Origin: ZC4RG30 sp039917615 | GTDB lineage: Bacteria; Pseudomonadota; Gammaproteobacteria; Steroidobacterales; Steroidobacteraceae | DNA: 64,000 nt | Direction: 5' to 3' | Assembly (NCBI GenBank): GCA_039917615.1 | Contig: JBDSJD010000008.1 | Coordinates: 9,800-73,799, forward strand | Part shown: one piece after another, positions 36,956 through 44,747 of the stretch | Position numbering within the stretch: the stretch's first letter is position 1 | Layout of the letters: every line of letters starts with the position of its first letter | Notes under the pieces: generated by a model | Told to the model about the DNA's origin: nothing | Databases searched by the model: none | The model's input: only the letters and a program-made list of their open reading frames with translations | Translations under genes and position numbers: made by a program

Positions 36956-38284
36956 TTAGTACTTGAAGTTCAGATCAAGCTGCAACCGCTTGTAGTCGCG
37001 GTTGAAGGTGCCGGCAGGCACGCCCGTGCCGCTTGCCGCCACATCCATGTTCGTCTTGTTCAGGAAGTACGTTCCATTGAACGTCCAGCCCTTCGCGAAG
37101 GCATAACCGAACTTGAGAGTGGTGCCCTTGCCATCGGTGTTACCCGCGCCCCAGTCGGAATCGATGTATTCCCCGTAGAGCGAATCCTTTTCGACCTTGG
37201 CGTAGTAGAAGCCGATCTCCCAGGTGCGCGGATCCGACGCCTTGCCGTAGAGCACCCCCGTGCTATATGCCGTATCCATGCTGTTGATGGCCTTGTCGTT
37301 CTTCACGTAGTCCAAATACAGGGACAGCGGCCTGCCCGCGATCGCCGTGAAGTCATACTGCGCGAACACTTCCATCAGGTCGTAGTCGTTGGCGAGGCAG
37401 CCCGTGCCACCGCCAAAGCAGCCGGTGTTCTTCGTGGTGTTGCCGTTGGCGGCGACGTACACGGGCGCCCGGTTCTTGACGCTGTTGGCGTCGAAGTAGC
37501 CTGCGGCCAGCGTCAGGCGCCCGGGACCGATCATCGGCTTCCAGCCGAACTGGAATCCACCCATGGTCGATTCGCCCGCCCCGAACACAGTGGTGCCGAC
37601 AGTGAACGAATTGCGCTCTTCAAGAATGTTGTAGAAGGAACTGGCGAAGAAATCGCCGTGCGTAAAGTTGACTGCGAGTCCCTCGGGATTCACATCACCG
37701 TCGAAGAACACGCTCTGGCCGGCTCGCACCCAGGGGTACTTCATTTTTCCAACAGTGAATTTCCAGTCGGCGTGCGGCTGCCACTCGGCATAGGCCAGGT
37801 CCGCAAAGATGGCCTTTCTGGAATTGCCGTTGGTCAACGTCTGGTTGGAGGAGCGCGAATCACCACCGTCGGTAAGGGTGCCACCGTATTCCGATGTGGA
37901 CAGACCGATCTCCACCTTGACCGTATCGTTCACCTTGGCCACGAAGCCCGCGCGCACCCGAATGCGATCACGGTTGCGGTCGGGCGCAAACTCCTGCTCG
38001 ATGTTCTCGTTGCGGTAGCGGAAGTCACCCTTCCAGGTGAAATTCGGCACCCAGCTGGGAACGTTGCTGCGGACCATCGCAATCTGGTCCGTCTGGCGAT
38101 CATTGGTGGACTCCAGCGTGTCGATGCGCTTCTGCAGCGCTTCGACTGCAGCTTTCAGCTCGCTGACCTGATCGGCGGCTGCACGGGCGGTCACCGGCGC
38201 ACCTGTTGCAAGGACCAGCACGCTGGCAAATGCCTTGGCCGGCGCGAACAGGGAAGCCGTACCATTCTTGGAAGATTTGTGCAT
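36956..38284 (-). CDS. putative porin of the Pho cluster
   Basis: Outer-membrane beta-barrel, 442 residues. After a signal peptide (cleaved near TARAA) comes a short coiled-coil (VSELKAAVEALQKRIDTLE), as in trimeric phosphate-type porins, then many alternating strands (FTWKGDFRYRNEN, KFTVGKMKYPWVRAGQ, GRLTLAAGYFD) and a C-terminal DYKRLQLDLNFKY ending in an aromatic residue. It lies between pstS (32 bp upstream) and pstC, so it is probably co-induced on phosphate starvation and lets phosphate or phosphorylated compounds across the outer membrane. This role is inferred from position. Confidence 0.85.
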   Translation of the reverse strand: MHKSSKNGTASLFAPAKAFASVLVLATGAPVTARAAADQVSELKAAVEALQKRIDTLESTNDRQTDQIAMVRSNVPSWVPNFTWKGDFRYRNENIEQEFAPDRNRDRIRVRAGFVAKVNDTVKVEIGLSTSEYGGTLTDGGDSRSSNQTLTNGNSRKAIFADLAYAEWQPHADWKFTVGKMKYPWVRAGQSVFFDGDVNPEGLAVNFTHGDFFASSFYNILEERNSFTVGTTVFGAGESTMGGFQFGWKPMIGPGRLTLAAGYFDANSVKNRAPVYVAANGNTTKNTGCFGGGTGCLANDYDLMEVFAQYDFTAIAGRPLSLYLDYVKNDKAINSMDTAYSTGVLYGKASDPRTWEIGFYYAKVEKDSLYGEYIDSDWGAGNTDGKGTTLKFGYAFAKGWTFNGTYFLNKTNMDVAASGTGVPAGTFNRDYKRLQLDLNFKY

Positions 38285-38316
38285 TTCTGAATCCTGTAGT
38301 TCGTTGGTGTACTGCG

Positions 38317-39357
38317 TTACTTGATCTTGCCGAGGACGTTGGCACGCACCTTTGCGAGCTCGGCGGCCGACATCGGCACCAAGCCCTTGCCGGCGAGATA
38401 GCCCTCATCGCCCATCGAGCGGTCGCTGACATACTCCGTCACGAATTCGCGCAGACCCGGAATCACACCCAGGTGAGCCTTTTTCACGTAAATGAAGAGC
38501 GGACGGGAGATCGGGTACTTCGAGGACGCGATGTTGTCGAAGGTCGGCGCCACGCCATCCACTGCCGCGCCCTGCAGCTGGCTGATGTTCTCTTCGAGGA
38601 AGCTGTAACCGAAGATGCCCAATGCCTTCGGGTTGGCTTCCAGCTTCTGCACGATCAGGTTGTCGTTCTCGCCGGCCTCCACGTAACCACCGTCTTCGCG
38701 GATTGAATCGCACACCTTCTTGAAGCGGGCTTCATCGACATCCTTCAGCGACTTGATCCAGGCGAAGTTCGAGCAACCGGGTTCCATCACCAGCTCGATG
38801 AAAGCGTCGCGAGTACCGGAGGTCGGCGGCGGCCCCAGCACTTCGATCTTGTCGGCAGGCAGCGAACTGTTGACCTGGTTCCAGGTTTTGTAGGGGTTTG
38901 CAATCAGGCTCGTGGGAGCGGCCGGATCCGGCACCTGCTTCGCGAGCGCAAGGTAAATATCCTTGCGGGTCAGCTTATAGGGCTTGCCCTTGATCGAGCT
39001 GGCTACGACAATTCCGTCGTAACCCACCTTGACCTCTACGATATCCGTCACACCGGCCTTCTTGCACGTCTCGACTTCGGCGGGCTTGATGGCGCGCGAG
39101 GCATTGGCGACATCCGGGTGTTGCACACCCACCCCGCCACAGAACAACTTGATGCCGCCTCCGGTACCGGTGCTCTCCACCTTTGGCGTCTTGAACTTGC
39201 TGGCCTTGCCAAACTGTTCCGCCACGGTCGTGGTGAACGGATAGACAGTCGATGAACCCACCACGGTGACGTAGTCACGACCGGACTGGGCCATGGCCAC
39301 TGACCCGAACAGCGCAAATGAAATCACGGCGGCATTGAGCGGGACTTTACGGAACAT
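38317..39357 (-). CDS. pstS: phosphate-binding periplasmic protein PstS
   Basis: Periplasmic receptor that delivers phosphate to PstCA. A signal peptide (cleaved near VAMAQ) is followed by VTVVGSSTVYPFT and STGTGGGIKLFC, the phosphate-coordinating loops, and GPPPTSGTRDAFIE, a further binding segment. It is 346 residues. The gene heads the cluster, with AGGAG before its ATG and a candidate PhoB box and -10 upstream. Confidence 0.96.
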   Translation of the reverse strand: MFRKVPLNAAVISFALFGSVAMAQSGRDYVTVVGSSTVYPFTTTVAEQFGKASKFKTPKVESTGTGGGIKLFCGGVGVQHPDVANASRAIKPAEVETCKKAGVTDIVEVKVGYDGIVVASSIKGKPYKLTRKDIYLALAKQVPDPAAPTSLIANPYKTWNQVNSSLPADKIEVLGPPPTSGTRDAFIELVMEPGCSNFAWIKSLKDVDEARFKKVCDSIREDGGYVEAGENDNLIVQKLEANPKALGIFGYSFLEENISQLQGAAVDGVAPTFDNIASSKYPISRPLFIYVKKAHLGVIPGLREFVTEYVSDRSMGDEGYLAGKGLVPMSAAELAKVRANVLGKIK

Positions 39358-39406
39358 GTACTTGACTCCTGGTTAAGGTGGTGTTGGCAACCTGCGACAT
39401 GAGCGC

Positions 39407-39440
39407 ACTGTAAAGACCAAATATTTCAGTCTGGTTGCAG
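39407..39440 (-). promoter_or_regulatory. candidate PhoB box and -10 upstream of pstS
   Basis: On the minus strand CTGCAAC (39434-39440) and CTGAAAT (39423-39429) lie in tandem with a 4-base spacer, so at 11-bp spacing, each matching the PhoB half-site CTGTCAT/C at five of seven bases. Ten bases further is TACAGT (39407-39412), a fair -10. This is the geometry of PhoB-activated promoters, but the match is weaker than the box before phoB. Confidence 0.45.
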
Positions 39441-39530
39441 TCCGGCACTTCCCGGACCACCCTTAATTCCGCTGAATCCAATACACTCCTGCGGCTTGCC
39501 AACCCGGAAACAGCCAACGGAATCCCGACA

Positions 39531-40664
39531 TTGCAGAACCCTGACACCCTGCAGCTGACGCAGGACCTCATCGCCCGCGCCTCCGTAACCCCAGTCGATC
39601 AGGGCTGTCAGCAAGTGATGATGGAACGCCTGGCGGCAGTAGGGTTCAGGAACGAGCCACTGAACTTCGGTGGCGTCGAGAATTTCTGGGCAACCCACGG
39701 CACAGGCGCGCCAGTGCTCTGCTTTGCCGGCCACACGGACGTGGTGCCGACTGGTCCCCTGGAGGAATGGCGCACCGACCCGTTCAAGCCCACCGTCGTA
39801 AACGGGACGCTCTACGGCCGTGGTGCGGCCGACATGAAAAGCGGCCTCGCCGCCATGGTTACGGCTGCGGAAACCTTTGTACGCGAACGCCCGGACCACA
39901 AGGGCACGATCGCGTTTCTGATCACCAGCGATGAAGAAGGCCCCTCGGTGGATGGGACCAAGCGCGTGGTCGAAGTGCTGCGCGCCCGCGGCCAGCAAAT
40001 CCACTGGTGCATCGTGGGCGAACCTTCCAGCGAACACCGGGTCGGTGACACGATCAAGATCGGGCGTCGCGGCTCTTTCAGCGGCAGACTTACTGTGCAT
40101 GGTGTGCAGGGACATGTGGCCTACCCGGATCTGGCGAAGAATCCGGTGCACATGCTCGCCCCTGCCCTGGCCGAACTTACCGCGCACGTTTGGGATGAGG
40201 GCAACGAACACTTCCAGCCCACCAGCTTCCAGGTATCCAACCTGAATGCGGGAACTGGTGCGCCAAACGTTATACCCGGCGAGCTGAAAGCGCGATTCAA
40301 CCTGCGCTATTCACCGGTGCAGACGCAGGAATCGCTGCGCCGCACGGTAGAGGGAATCCTCGACAAGCACGGCGTGCGTTACACGATCGAATGGTATGTG
40401 TCGGGCGAGCCCTTCTATACGCCGGCTGGCCCGCTGTCGCAGGCCGTGTGTGAGGCGGTGAAGCATGTGACAGGAATTGCGCCAAAGCTCAGCACTGGCG
40501 GCGGCACATCGGATGGCCGCTTCATCGCCACGCTGGGCAGCCAGGTTGTGGAGCTGGGGGTCACCAACGCCACCATTCACAAGGTCAATGAGTCGGTGGC
40601 AGTTGCCGAAATCGAAGCGCTACACCTGATGTATGTGGAGTCGCTGCGGCGCCTGATGGCGTAG
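39531..40664 (+). CDS. dapE: succinyl-diaminopimelate desuccinylase
   Basis: Zinc metallohydrolase that releases succinate from N-succinyl-LL-DAP, the step after DapC. M20 family signatures: the HTDVVPTGP zinc/catalytic region, YGRGAADMKSGLAAM, SDEEGPSVDGT with the catalytic and metal Glu, and CIVGEPSS. Near the C-terminus the STGGGTSDGRFIA segment holds further ligands. No in-frame ATG precedes the conserved TLQLTQDLIARASVTP, so the TTG at 39531 was chosen; it gives 377 residues (E. coli 375). A TTG at 39435 would add 32 residues and overlap the pstS regulatory region. It stands alone on the plus strand, tail-to-tail with dsbB. Confidence 0.93.
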   Translation: MQNPDTLQLTQDLIARASVTPVDQGCQQVMMERLAAVGFRNEPLNFGGVENFWATHGTGAPVLCFAGHTDVVPTGPLEEWRTDPFKPTVVNGTLYGRGAADMKSGLAAMVTAAETFVRERPDHKGTIAFLITSDEEGPSVDGTKRVVEVLRARGQQIHWCIVGEPSSEHRVGDTIKIGRRGSFSGRLTVHGVQGHVAYPDLAKNPVHMLAPALAELTAHVWDEGNEHFQPTSFQVSNLNAGTGAPNVIPGELKARFNLRYSPVQTQESLRRTVEGILDKHGVRYTIEWYVSGEPFYTPAGPLSQAVCEAVKHVTGIAPKLSTGGGTSDGRFIATLGSQVVELGVTNATIHKVNESVAVAEIEALHLMYVESLRRLMA

Positions 40665-40668
40665 CTTT

Positions 40669-41184
40669 CTAGCGGCGGCCGCGCCAGTTCAGCAGCACAC
40701 CGAAAGTGCCAAGCCCGAGCATTGCAATCAGCACCCAGGCAGGCATCGCGAGGCCCAGGAAGGTCCAATCAACCTTTGCGCATTCGCCGGAGCCGGTGAG
40801 TACCTTGCGCAGCACATCGAACAGCGGGAACACATCCAGCATGTACTCGAGGTTCGCGCCGCAAACCGGCACCTTGTCCGCCGGCAACGACTGGATATAC
40901 AGATGCCGCGACGCCACTCCCGCGCCACCCAGGGCCACGAGGCCAATCAGCACCGAAGCCGCAAGACCTGGCACGCGAAAGCGGGCTGGCACCAGCGCAG
41001 CCAGCACAAACGACACCCCGAGCACTACCACCGCGACGCGCTGGAAAATGCACAGCGGGCAGGGTTTAAGCCCGAGATAGTATTGGGAATACAGTGCGAA
41101 GCCGAACAACGCGAAACAGACTGCCGCGGCCAGCAGATTCCAGACCGACCGGTGCGCGCGCAAGACCCCAAGAAGTTTGTTCAT
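40669..41184 (-). CDS. dsbB: disulfide bond formation protein DsbB
   Basis: Four-helix inner-membrane protein that reoxidises periplasmic DsbA and passes electrons to quinone. The first redox pair is C42/C45 in KPCPLCIFQR, the second is C108 and C135 in the long second periplasmic loop. It is 171 residues with four clear hydrophobic stretches. It follows phoU by 3 bp on the minus strand, and its stop lies 4 bp from the dapE stop. Confidence 0.95.
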   Translation of the reverse strand: MNKLLGVLRAHRSVWNLLAAAVCFALFGFALYSQYYLGLKPCPLCIFQRVAVVVLGVSFVLAALVPARFRVPGLAASVLIGLVALGGAGVASRHLYIQSLPADKVPVCGANLEYMLDVFPLFDVLRKVLTGSGECAKVDWTFLGLAMPAWVLIAMLGLGTFGVLLNWRGRR

Positions 41185-41187
41185 TTA

Positions 41188-41910
41188 TCAGCTGCTTGCT
41201 GCGCCCAGGTCACGTTCGACATCCTCCAGGCGAGTATGGCGCACATCCTTGCCGTGCACCATGAAGATCACATACTCACAGATGTTCTTGGCGTGATCGC
41301 CCACACGCTCGAGCGCGCGCACGATCCAGGCAACCTCAAGCGTGCGGCGGATGCTGCGCGGGTCTTCCATCATGAAGGTGATGCACTGGCGTTGGATGGC
41401 CTCGTATTCCTCGTCGACGGCGCGATCGCGGCGCGCCACCTTGATGGCCGCCTGCGCGTCCATCCGCGCAAAGGCATCCAGGGAATCATGCACCATCTCG
41501 GCGACGATACGACCCATGTGCTTGATCTCGCGGTACTTGTTTTCGGGCCGCTCCATGACCGCCAGCCGCGAGGCGATATTGCCGATCTTCTCGGCCTCGT
41601 CGCCGATGCGTTCGAGGTCGGTGATGGTCTTCAGAATGGCGATAATCAGGCGCAGGTCGCCGGCGGCAGGGCCGCGCGTGGCGAGAATGCGGCTGCACTC
41701 CTCGTCGATGGCGATCTCCATGGCATTGACCTGCAGATCGTCCGCGGCCAGCGACTCGCCCAATGAACTGTCGCCTTCGAGCAGCGCGGCAATCGCCTTG
41801 CCGAGCAGATCCTCGACCAGGCCGCCCATCGCAAGCACACGCGTGCGGATGCGCTCCAGGTCTTCATTGAACCGCCGCGATATGTGGTGCGAAAGATCTG
41901 CCGTTTCCAT
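41188..41910 (-). CDS. phoU: phosphate signalling regulator PhoU
   Basis: Links the Pst transporter to the PhoR kinase and keeps PhoR in phosphatase mode when phosphate is plentiful. It has two three-helix PhoU repeats with the metal-binding acidic motifs (for example DLERIGDEAEKIG and ALERVGDHAKNICEYV). It is 240 residues. The start matches E. coli PhoU (HISRRFNEDLERIR) and lies inside phoR, an overlap of 47 bp. phoB-phoR-phoU transcribed together, apart from pst, is an arrangement seen in several gammaproteobacteria. Confidence 0.96.
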   Translation of the reverse strand: METADLSHHISRRFNEDLERIRTRVLAMGGLVEDLLGKAIAALLEGDSSLGESLAADDLQVNAMEIAIDEECSRILATRGPAAGDLRLIIAILKTITDLERIGDEAEKIGNIASRLAVMERPENKYREIKHMGRIVAEMVHDSLDAFARMDAQAAIKVARRDRAVDEEYEAIQRQCITFMMEDPRSIRRTLEVAWIVRALERVGDHAKNICEYVIFMVHGKDVRHTRLEDVERDLGAASS

Positions 41911-43267
41911 CGTTGTCCTCCATTGCCGGACCCGCGGCAGGATTGGATAGGGTCGGAATACTACCGTTCACGCCGTTGCTGAGCACGCGGTGTGGCGGAA
42001 AAACGCAGGCAAAGGTACTCCCTGCACCGGGCTGGCTGATCACTTCTAGCAGCGCGCCATGGTGCTGCAACACATGCTTCACGATGGCAAGGCCCAGCCC
42101 GGCACCGCCTGCGGCGCGTGAGCGCCCGGAATCGACGCGGTAGAAACGTTCCGTCAGGCGCGGCAGGTGCTCGGCTGCAATTCCAGGTCCGGTGTCATGC
42201 ACTTCGAAGCGGCCATGGCCGCTGTCATCCAGGCGCCAGCAGATGCGCAAGGAGCCAGAAGCAGGCGTGTATTTCGCAGCGTTGTCGACCAGGTTCGAGA
42301 ATGCGGACAGCAGTTCCGACTCGATGCCCCGCAATCTTGCATCGGAGCGCAATTCGACCACTGTTTCCGGATGCACCGGTCGCGCAGTCACATCCTTGTA
42401 AAGCAGCGCGCAGACGGCGGCCATGTCCAGCGGCTCACCCACGGCTTCTCCGGACATGGCCTCCAGACGCGACAGATCAAGAAGGTCGTTGACGATTCCG
42501 TTCATGCGCTGTGTCTGGCGCTGCATTTCCTGCAATGGTCCACGCAGGCCGGAATCGATCTGCTCATCCTGCAGCAGCGTCTCCAGGTATCCGGTAACCA
42601 CGGTGAGCGGCGAGCGTAGCTCGTGCGAGGCATTGGCGACAAAGTCCTGGCGCATGGACTCCAGCGCCACCTGGTGCGACACATCGCGCACCAGCATCAG
42701 CCGCTGTGTACCACTGTAGGGCACCACTTGCAGCGACAGGTGCAGGCGCGGGTCTTCACCTCGCGAAATCACCAGTGGCTCGTGAAATTCCGCATCGTCC
42801 AGATACCGCACCAGCGCCGGATCACGGATAAGATTGAGGATCCGCAGGCCAAGATCGGCCTTGCGGCGCAGTGCCATCAGCTTGCCAGCCATCCGGTTGA
42901 ACCAGAGTATTTCCCACTGCGAATTCAGTATGAGCACGCCATCTGGCATGGCCGCAGTGGAATGACGCAGCTCGCGAAATACATCCAGCAGGCGCTGCTT
43001 GTGAAAGCGCTTGCGCCGGTGCAGCCTCACCACGCGCGAGACGACGTCGCCCCAGAGGCCGGAGGCATCGGGTGGATCGCGACCGCTGCGGTCCTTCAGC
43101 CAGTAGTCCAGCCAATAAAGATTCAGCAGCTGCCACGCAAGCATTCCGGCGAGTGCGAGCAGCAGGCCTTCCATGATGTGACCGAGCAGCCAGCCGACCA
43201 GCAGTCCGGACAGCAGCGTGGTACCGACGCGCGCCACCAGGAACCAGGCCGCGCGGCCGGGCATCAT
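41864..43267 (-). CDS. phoR: phosphate regulon sensor histidine kinase PhoR
   Basis: Membrane-anchored kinase/phosphatase for PhoB. Two close N-terminal hydrophobic segments (about 5-50) without a sizeable periplasmic domain match PhoR, which senses through PstSCAB-PhoU. A PAS-like domain (about 100-195) is followed by the H box with H215 in ANASHELRSPLTVV, and the ATPase domain has the N, G1 (DTGPGIA) and G2 (GAGLGLAIVKHVL) boxes. It is 467 residues. It overlaps phoB by 4 bp and phoU by 47 bp. Confidence 0.96.
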   Translation of the reverse strand: MMPGRAAWFLVARVGTTLLSGLLVGWLLGHIMEGLLLALAGMLAWQLLNLYWLDYWLKDRSGRDPPDASGLWGDVVSRVVRLHRRKRFHKQRLLDVFRELRHSTAAMPDGVLILNSQWEILWFNRMAGKLMALRRKADLGLRILNLIRDPALVRYLDDAEFHEPLVISRGEDPRLHLSLQVVPYSGTQRLMLVRDVSHQVALESMRQDFVANASHELRSPLTVVTGYLETLLQDEQIDSGLRGPLQEMQRQTQRMNGIVNDLLDLSRLEAMSGEAVGEPLDMAAVCALLYKDVTARPVHPETVVELRSDARLRGIESELLSAFSNLVDNAAKYTPASGSLRICWRLDDSGHGRFEVHDTGPGIAAEHLPRLTERFYRVDSGRSRAAGGAGLGLAIVKHVLQHHGALLEVISQPGAGSTFACVFPPHRVLSNGVNGSIPTLSNPAAGPAMEDNDGNGRSFAPHIAAVQ

Positions 43268-43959
43268 GCCTCGGATTCCCGGGTTGAGAATCGATAGCCA
43301 CTGCCACGCACTGTTTGCACCAGATGCGACATGTGTACATCCTCCAGGGCCTTGCGCAGGCGACGGATATGGACATCAATGGTGCGCTCTTCGACATACA
43401 CGTTGCCACCCCAGACGCGGTCCAGTAGTTGCGTACGCGTGAATACCCGTTCCGGATTCTGCATGAAGAAATCCAGCATGCGGTATTCGGTAGGACCAAG
43501 CGCCACTTCGGCGCCACTGACCGACACGCGATGTGCGGCGCGATCCATCTGCAGCCCGCCAAGGTCGATCGTCTCGTCGGTCGATGCGCCACCCACGCGG
43601 CGCAGCACCGCGTTGATCCGCGACAACAGCTCACGCGGCGAAAACGGTTTGGTCATGTAGTCGTCCGCGCCGCCGTCCAGCCCCGCGATCTTGTCGCCTT
43701 CGGCAGCCCGCGCCGTGAGCATGATCACTGGCAGATCCCGGGTTGCGGACTCGCGCTTGATGTGGCGGGTCAGCTCCAGCCCGCTCATGTCCGGCAGCAT
43801 CCAGTCGATCAGCACCAGATCCGGGCGCTTGTCGGCGAGTTGCACCCGGGCCTGCCGGCTGTCTTCTGCCTCGGTCACGCCGAAGCCGGCTCGCCGCAAT
43901 GCAAAGGCAAGCATGTCCCGGATGGGCTGTTCATCTTCGACTATCAATATCTGGCGCAC
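43264..43959 (-). CDS. phoB: phosphate regulon response regulator PhoB
   Basis: OmpR/PhoB-family regulator. The receiver domain has acidic residues E8-D9 and the phosphorylated D52 (LVLIDWMLPDMSG), with conserved Thr in ITGR-like MLTARAAEGD and K in MTKPFSPREL. The C-terminal winged helix (TIDVHIRRLRKAL) binds Pho boxes. It is 231 residues (E. coli 229) and starts with GTG preceded by AGGA. A triple PhoB box lies about 40-70 bases upstream, indicating autoregulation. Confidence 0.97.
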   Translation of the reverse strand: MRQILIVEDEQPIRDMLAFALRRAGFGVTEAEDSRQARVQLADKRPDLVLIDWMLPDMSGLELTRHIKRESATRDLPVIMLTARAAEGDKIAGLDGGADDYMTKPFSPRELLSRINAVLRRVGGASTDETIDLGGLQMDRAAHRVSVSGAEVALGPTEYRMLDFFMQNPERVFTRTQLLDRVWGGNVYVEERTIDVHIRRLRKALEDVHMSHLVQTVRGSGYRFSTRESEA

Positions 43960-43983
43960 GAAATTCCTGTCGGCTCGCTGTAA

Positions 43984-44029
43984 TGCATATCCGCAATTTC
44001 ATGACAGGTTTGTTACACCCATCTTACAG
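43984..44029 (-). promoter_or_regulatory. triple PhoB box upstream of phoBRU
   Basis: Read on the minus strand: CTGTAAG (44023-44029), GTGTAAC (44012-44018) and CTGTCAT (44001-44007), each followed by a 4-base spacer, so three direct repeats at an exact 11-bp spacing. The last is identical to the E. coli half-site. Eleven bases further is TATGCA (43984-43989), a weak -10, as expected where PhoB replaces the -35. The box begins 7 bases past the tsaB stop. Confidence 0.85.
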
Positions 44030-44036
44030 CGGGGCA

Positions 44037-44747
44037 TCAACCTTGAGTTTTTGCGGTGGCGACCTGGTTTCGTACGTACACAGGCTGGGCCTGCGCCGCG
44101 TCAAGCCATGCAGCACCTGCAGCCAGATCCGCCACTGCAAGCCTGGCTACATCCTGGGCATGCGGCTCGGCATCGGCGAATTGCGTTGCTGCGGCAATCT
44201 GCAGCAATGCCGCAATCTGCGGCCAGGCGCCGAGGCCCCGCCCTGACGCAGCGACGCAGGGTTGCGGACATTGCGCGACCAGGTCGACCGCTGGCGCGAC
44301 GCATTCCGCCGTCAGGCTCGCGCCCAGTTGTCCGGCATGCGTCGCATAGGCCGCCCAGTAAACCTCGCCCATGCGTGCATCCATGCAGGCGAGCACACTG
44401 CCGGCGGGGCTCTCATGACCTGCGGTCCGCATGCGGCGCAGCGCCTGCTGACCAAGCGCTCGCAGGTCGGAGACCGGCAGCACCGGCAGATCTGCGCCTG
44501 CTGCCAGCCCCTGCGTGACGGCCGCCGCCACGCGCACGCCCGTGAAGGAACCCGGGCCGCGCCCAAACGCAATGCCTTGCAATTGTCGCAATGTCAGGCC
44601 GGCTTCAGCGAGCACCGAATCAATCATCGGCAGAATCAGCTGAGCGTGATCGCGTGCGGTGGGCAACTCGCGGATGAGAAGTTCATGGTCGATGAGCAAC
44701 GCCACCGAACACTGCGCACTGGCGGTATCGAGCGCCAGCAGTTTCAC
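44037..44747 (-). CDS. tsaB: tRNA threonylcarbamoyladenosine biosynthesis protein TsaB
   Basis: ASKHA-fold partner of TsaD and TsaE in adding threonylcarbamoyl to A37 of ANN-decoding tRNAs. It begins KLLALDTASAQCSVAL, followed by FGRGPGSFTGVRVA, the family's conserved loop, and MDARMGEVYWAAY. It is 236 residues (E. coli 231). TsaB lacks the metal-binding histidines of TsaD, as expected. It overlaps the helicase gene by 4 bp, the yeaZ-yoaA pairing seen in E. coli. Confidence 0.95.
   Translation of the reverse strand: MKLLALDTASAQCSVALLIDHELLIRELPTARDHAQLILPMIDSVLAEAGLTLRQLQGIAFGRGPGSFTGVRVAAAVTQGLAAGADLPVLPVSDLRALGQQALRRMRTAGHESPAGSVLACMDARMGEVYWAAYATHAGQLGASLTAECVAPAVDLVAQCPQPCVAASGRGLGAWPQIAALLQIAAATQFADAEPHAQDVARLAVADLAAGAAWLDAAQAQPVYVRNQVATAKTQG

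Noticed and set aside
39435..39530. Longer N-terminus for DapE from an upstream TTG
   Set aside because: Extra 32 residues do not match the family and would overlap the pstS regulatory region.
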